Assembly: GCA_001017865.1 (NCBI GenBank)
Contig: LATQ01000352.1
Coordinates: 1-8,402 of the forward strand
Source of the DNA: Rhodococcus sp. IITR03
GTDB taxonomy: Bacteria; Actinomycetota; Actinomycetes; Mycobacteriales; Mycobacteriaceae
DNA: 8,402 nucleotides
Reading direction: 5' to 3'
The translations under genes and the position numbers were made by a program. Below are positions 5,423-8,402 of this stretch, piece by piece. The notes beneath the pieces were generated by a model. The model did not search any database, was not told where the DNA came from, and saw only the letters and a program-made list of their open reading frames with translations. The stretch's first letter is position 1. Each line of letters begins with the position of its first letter.

Positions 5423-7165
5423 GTGCACACCTTCGAGGTCTGGGCTCCGGTCCCGTCGTCCGTCCGGCTGTTCGCCGACGGACGGCTCCACGACATGCAA
5501 CGCGACGACGACGGCTGGTGGCGCACCACCGTCGACGTCGCTCCCGACACCCGATACGGTTTCGTGCTCGACGACGACACCGGGACGGTCCTTCCCGACC
5601 CACGATCTCCGCGTCAGCCGGAGGGCGTGCACGAGCCGTCGCAGCTTCACGTGCTCGACGAGACGAAGTGGACCGACCGCGGCTGGACCGGCCGACAACT
5701 GACGGGAAGCATCGTCTACGAGATGCACGTCGGGACCTTCACCCCCGAGGCACGCTCGACTCGGCGATCGATCGTCTCGACGAACTCGTGGATCTCGGTG
5801 TCGAGTTCGTCGAACTCATGCCGCTCAACGCGTTCAACGGCACCCACGGATGGGGCTACGACGGCGTGCTCTGGTACGCGGTGCACGAACCTACGGCGGC
5901 CCGAGCCCTGCAGCGTTTCGTCGACGCCGCCCACGCGCGCGGACTGGCAGTGGCACTCGACGTCGTCTACAACCATCTCGGTCCGTCGGGGAACTATCTG
6001 GGGCGCTTCGGCCCTATCTCTCCGCGGCACCGGGAATCTGGGGCGACAACATCAACCTCGACGGTCCCGGATCCGGGGAGGTGCGCCGGTACATCCTCGA
6101 CAATGCGCTGCGCTGGTTCCATGAGTTCCACATCGACGCCCTCCGGCTCGACGCCGTGCACGCGCTGATCGACCACACCGCCACACACCTCCTCGAGGAA
6201 CTGTCGGTCGAGACGTTCCGCCTGTCCGCCCATCTCGGTCGTCCCCTGTCGTTGATCGCCGAATCGGACCTCAACGATCCGAAGCTGATCACTCCCCGTC
6301 CCGGCAGTGGATACGGACTGCACGCGCAGTGGGCCGACGACGTCCACCACGCGATCCACGCGGCGGTGTCCGGTGAACGGCAGGGTTACTACGGCGACTT
6401 CGGTTCCCTGGACTGCCTCGCGTACACGCTCGGCACGGCTTCTTCCACGCCGGGACGTATTCGAGCTTCCGCGGCCGGGTCCACGGGCGCCCGCTCGACA
6501 CCCGGCGCACACCGGCGAGCGGTCTGGTCGCCTACACCTGCACGCACGATCAGGTCGGCAACCGGGCGCTCGGCGACCGGCCGGGTGCCTATCTCGAAGC
6601 CGGTCAGCTCGCCCTCAAGGCTGCGCTCGTGCTCACATCCCCGTTCACGCCGATGTTGTTCATGGGCGAGGAGTGGGGTGCGAGCACACCCTTCCGGTAC
6701 TTCACGTCGCATCCCGAACCGGAACTCGCCGCGGCCGTGGTCGAGGGTCGTCGGCGCGAGTTCGCCGAACACGGCTGGGACGCCGCCGACGTACCCGACC
6801 CGCAGGCTCCGGAGACCTTCACCGGCTCGAAGCTGCGCTGGGACGAACGCGACGAGAACGGGCACGCCCGGCTGCTGGAGTGCTACCGCGCGCTCATCGC
6901 GCTGCGGCGGAACCGCGCCGAGCTCACCGATCCTTGGCTCGAGCACGTGCACGTGACGTACGACGAGGACGAGAAATGGCTCGTCGTACATCGCGGTGCG
7001 CTGCGGGTGGCGTGCAATCTCGGACCCGATCCCGTCACCGTGCCGGTCGGCGGGAAACCGCTGCTCTGGTGGGACGAACCGGTGGTCAACCGCACCGAGT
7101 CCGCAGTACTGATCCCGGGCTGGTCGTTCGCGGTCCTGGAAGCTCCCGAGACGCCCCGCCGATAA
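5423..7165 (+). CDS. treZ: Malto-oligosyltrehalose trehalohydrolase; about six apparent one-base losses
   Basis: TreZ (GH13) hydrolyses the alpha-1,4 bond next to the terminal trehalosyl unit made by TreY, releasing trehalose. GTG start at 5423 gives the family N-terminus [19 protein letters not shown] (E-set/CBM48-like domain, about residues 1-90). Catalytic barrel: [66 protein letters not shown] (nucleophile Asp near residue 245, codon 6150-6152), [10 protein letters not shown] (acid/base Glu near 282, codon 6261-6263), [20 protein letters not shown] (stabilising Asp near 378), [15 protein letters not shown], and a C-terminal beta domain ending [10 protein letters not shown]. Frame breaks lie near 5750, 5891, 5903-5906, 6013 and 6435, all mended by restoring G or C. 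The repaired length of about 582 residues is normal for the family. All catalytic residues are intact, so the gene is probably functional in the organism. Confidence 0.94.
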
Positions 7166-7251
7166 CGTTCGTCAGGCGAAAAAGTCGTTGATTATGCCAC
7201 GAGTGGGCGAGTACCGTCTCATATACCGTCGAATTCTCGAGGTGAATCACC
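7166..7251 (+). promoter_or_regulatory. Upstream region of the secreted protein gene
   Basis: This 86-bp gap between treZ and the small secreted protein shows a short direct repeat TACCGTC at 7212-7218 and 7224-7230 (12-bp period) and a good Shine-Dalgarno sequence, GAGGTG, seven bases before the ATG at 7252. A -10-like TATACC overlaps the second repeat but has no TTGACA-type partner at 16-18 bp, so another sigma factor or an activator may be needed. No terminator after treZ is seen, so read-through from treZ is possible. Confidence 0.3.
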
Positions 7252-7542
7252 ATGCAACCCAAGAAGATTCTGGCGAGCGTATTCCTCAGCACCGCACTCG
7301 TCCTCGCCCCTGCGGGGGTCGCCTCGGCGTCACCGGTGGTCGACACCTCCCCTGGCGTCGTCGCCGTCAACCACGACCACCGAGACTACGACAAGCACCA
7401 CAAGAACGATCACAAGAGGGATCGCGACCACGGCAAGCACCACAACAAGGACTGGGATCGCCGTTGGGACAATCATTGGCGTCCCGACTGCTTCTGGTTC
7501 GGCCCTGGCTGGTGTGCTCGCCCTGGTAGCGGCTCCGACTAG
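7252..7542 (+). CDS. Small secreted histidine/aspartate/lysine-rich protein
   Basis: Not recognised as a known family. 96 residues, intact frame. Residues 1-26 form a clear Sec signal peptide: MQPKK, hydrophobic core ILASVFLSTALVLAPAGV, and ASA cleavage motif at 24-26. The mature part, about 70 residues, is dominated by charged residues: from NHDHRDYDKHHK to about residue 78 it contains nine or more His plus many Asp, Lys and Arg, with Trp near its end (KDWDRRWDNHW). It then closes with a Cys pair in PDCFWFGPGWCARPG that may form a disulphide. A degenerate 14-residue tandem duplication is visible (KHHKNDHKRDRDHG, KHHNKDWDRRWDNH). No lipobox, no sortase motif, no transmembrane segment after the signal. 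Such composition suggests divalent-metal or polyanion binding in the cell envelope; this is inference. The stop TAG (7540-7542) overlaps the stop of the convergent ilvA gene. Confidence 0.8.
   Translation: MQPKKILASVFLSTALVLAPAGVASASPVVDTSPGVVAVNHDHRDYDKHHKNDHKRDRDHGKHHNKDWDRRWDNHWRPDCFWFGPGWCARPGSGSD
7392..7445 (+). repeat. Direct repeat inside the secreted-protein gene
   Basis: CAAGCACCACAA occurs at 7392-7403 and again at 7434-7445, exactly 42 bases (14 codons) apart and in frame. It marks the KHH start of each unit of the 14-residue protein duplication, indicating an ancient internal tandem duplication. Confidence 0.6.
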
Positions 7543-8402
7543 GTGAGGTAACGGTAGGCCGGCGACCCCGGCTCGAGTCGCTGCGCGTCGATCGGCGACG
7601 CGTCCATGCGATTGAGCAGGGCCGAAAGGTCTTCTGCAGCACCCAGTTCGATACCGACGAGGGCAGCACCGGTCTCCCGGTTGTTGCGCTTGACGTACTC
7701 GAACAGGGTGATGTCGTCGTCCGGTCCGAGGACTTCGTCCAGGAACCGGCGCAGCGCGCCGGGTTCCTGGGGGAAGTCCACGAGGAAATAGTGTTTGAGC
7801 CCGCGGTGGACGAGCGACCGCTCGATGATCTCGCCGTAGCGCGAGACGTCGTTGTTGCCGCCCGACACCAGGCACACCACGTTCGCTCCGGGCTGCACCG
7901 AGATCGACTCGAGGCAGCGACGGACAGGGCGCCGGCGGGCTCGGCGATGATGCCCTCGTTCTGGTACAGATCGAGCATCGTGGTGCACAGCGCACCCTCG
8001 TCGATCTGGGTCATCCCGAACGGGGCTCGACCGAGTCCCTCCCGGCGCAACGTGGCCACGAGCGGCAGGCTCGAATGGGACACGACCTCGGCACCGAGTT
8101 CGGACACGACGGCGTAGGGGACGTCGCCGGTCCGCTTGACCGCAGCGCCGTCGACGAACGGCTCGACCTCCGGCAGCGTGACGGGACCGCCCGCGACCAG
8201 CGCGGCGGTCATCGATGCTGCGCCGGCCGGTTCGACACCGACGATCGACGTGCGTGGGGACCGCTCGCGCAGATAGGCGGCGACACCGGCGATGAGGCCG
8301 CCCCCGCCCACGGGGACGAGCACCACGTCGAGATCGCCGTCGAGCTGCTCGAGGATCTCGCGCGCAATGGTGCCCTGCCCGGCAGCGGTGCGGGCGTCGT
8401 CG
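7539..8402 (-). CDS. ilvA: Threonine ammonia-lyase (biosynthetic), 3' part; one apparent frameshift
   Basis: PLP-dependent fold-type II enzyme that deaminates threonine to 2-oxobutanoate, the first step of isoleucine synthesis. The window edge cuts off the N-terminus including the PLP lysine; 287 codons remain when repaired. Visible: DDARTAAGQGTIAREIL, VLVPVGGGGLIAGVAAYLRE (phosphate-binding glycine loop), VGVEPAGAASM, FGMTQIDEGALCTTMLDLYQ, NEGIIAEPAGALSVA. After one missing base near 7913 come LESISVQPGANVVCLVSGGNND, a linker SRYGEIIERSLVHRGLKHYF, and a single ACT-like regulatory domain (LVDFPQEPGALRRFLDEVLG ... GSPAYRYLT). The single C-terminal regulatory domain and the motif set fit the shorter actinobacterial/Gram-positive IlvA form (TIGR02079), as opposed to the two-ACT-domain enteric enzyme. 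Stop TAG at 7541-7539. Proximity to treZ matches the order seen in mycobacteria. Confidence 0.93.
   Translation of the reverse strand, partial: RRRPHRCRAGHHCARDPRAARRRSRRGARPRGRGRPHRRCRRLSARAVPTHVDRRCRTGRRSIDDRRAGRGRSRHAAGGRAVRRRRCGQADRRRPLRRRVRTRCRGRVPFEPAARGHVAPGGTRSSPVRDDPDRRGCAVHHDARSVPERGHHRRARRRPVRRCLESISVQPGANVVCLVSGGNNDVSRYGEIIERSLVHRGLKHYFLVDFPQEPGALRRFLDEVLGPDDDITLFEYVKRNNRETGAALVGIELGAAEDLSALLNRMDASPIDAQRLEPGSPAYRYLT

Noticed and set aside
7086..7370. A 94-codon minus-strand frame between treZ and the secreted protein.
   Set aside because: It runs antisense to the end of treZ, the promoter region and the signal peptide; no Shine-Dalgarno sequence and no family resemblance.
7558..7572. 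GCCGG/CCGGC hairpin as a terminator for the secreted-protein gene.
   Set aside because: Only a 5-bp stem, lies inside the ilvA coding region and has no U-tract; expected by chance at this GC content.
1..8402. CRISPR array, tRNA, rRNA or a defence system.
   Set aside because: No regularly spaced repeats, no cloverleaf or rRNA-like segment, and no nuclease, toxin or effector domain was seen on either strand.

Overview
The window is high-GC DNA (G/C-dominated third codon positions, GTG starts) whose gene content points to an actinobacterium of the Mycobacteriales, most plausibly a Rhodococcus or close relative. This rests on recognising the proteins and on the ilvA ... treZ ... treY neighbourhood, which recalls mycobacteria (there ilvA, treZ, treY, treX lie close together). 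No database search was possible.

Layout: (1) 1-1138, plus: 3' half of treY (maltooligosyl-trehalose synthase). (2) 1135-1866, minus: a two-gene operon of a 73-residue XRE-type regulator and a four-helix membrane protein, driven by a strong sigma70-like promoter that overlaps three copies of a 7-bp half-site. (3) 1918-2234: about 320 bp with no convincing gene but several inverted repeats. (4) 2235-3508, plus: a TIM-barrel amidohydrolase. (5) 3535-3570: a perfect 36-bp palindrome, a probable shared terminator. (6) 3589-4094, minus: a TIGR00725/LOG-like Rossmann protein, divergent from (7) 4218-4630, plus: a UPF0225/YchJ SEC-C-type zinc protein. (8) 4641-5311, minus: a TetR-family regulator, divergent from (9) 5423-7165, plus: treZ. 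(10) 7252-7542, plus: a small secreted His/Asp/Lys-rich protein. (11) 7539-8402, minus: 3' part of ilvA (threonine ammonia-lyase), cut by the window edge.

TreY and TreZ form one pathway: TreY isomerises the reducing end of maltodextrins to an alpha,alpha-1,1 linkage and TreZ releases trehalose. Here they are in the same orientation but about 4.3 kb apart, with two regulators and four other genes between them. IlvA makes 2-oxobutanoate for isoleucine synthesis.

A dominant caveat: nearly every gene longer than about 100 codons is broken by frame changes, about 20 in 8.4 kb. Almost all are explained by loss of one G or C from a GG/CC/GGG/CCC run, and each gene returns to the correct frame and a sensible C-terminus once the base is restored. 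Because independent and well-conserved genes are all affected in the same way, I read these as sequencing/assembly errors, not pseudogenes. Coordinates below span the repaired genes. I did not find an obviously new multi-gene system; the most interesting items are the XRE/membrane-protein operon with its compact operator, the secreted histidine-rich protein, and two tail-to-tail gene pairs whose stop codons overlap.
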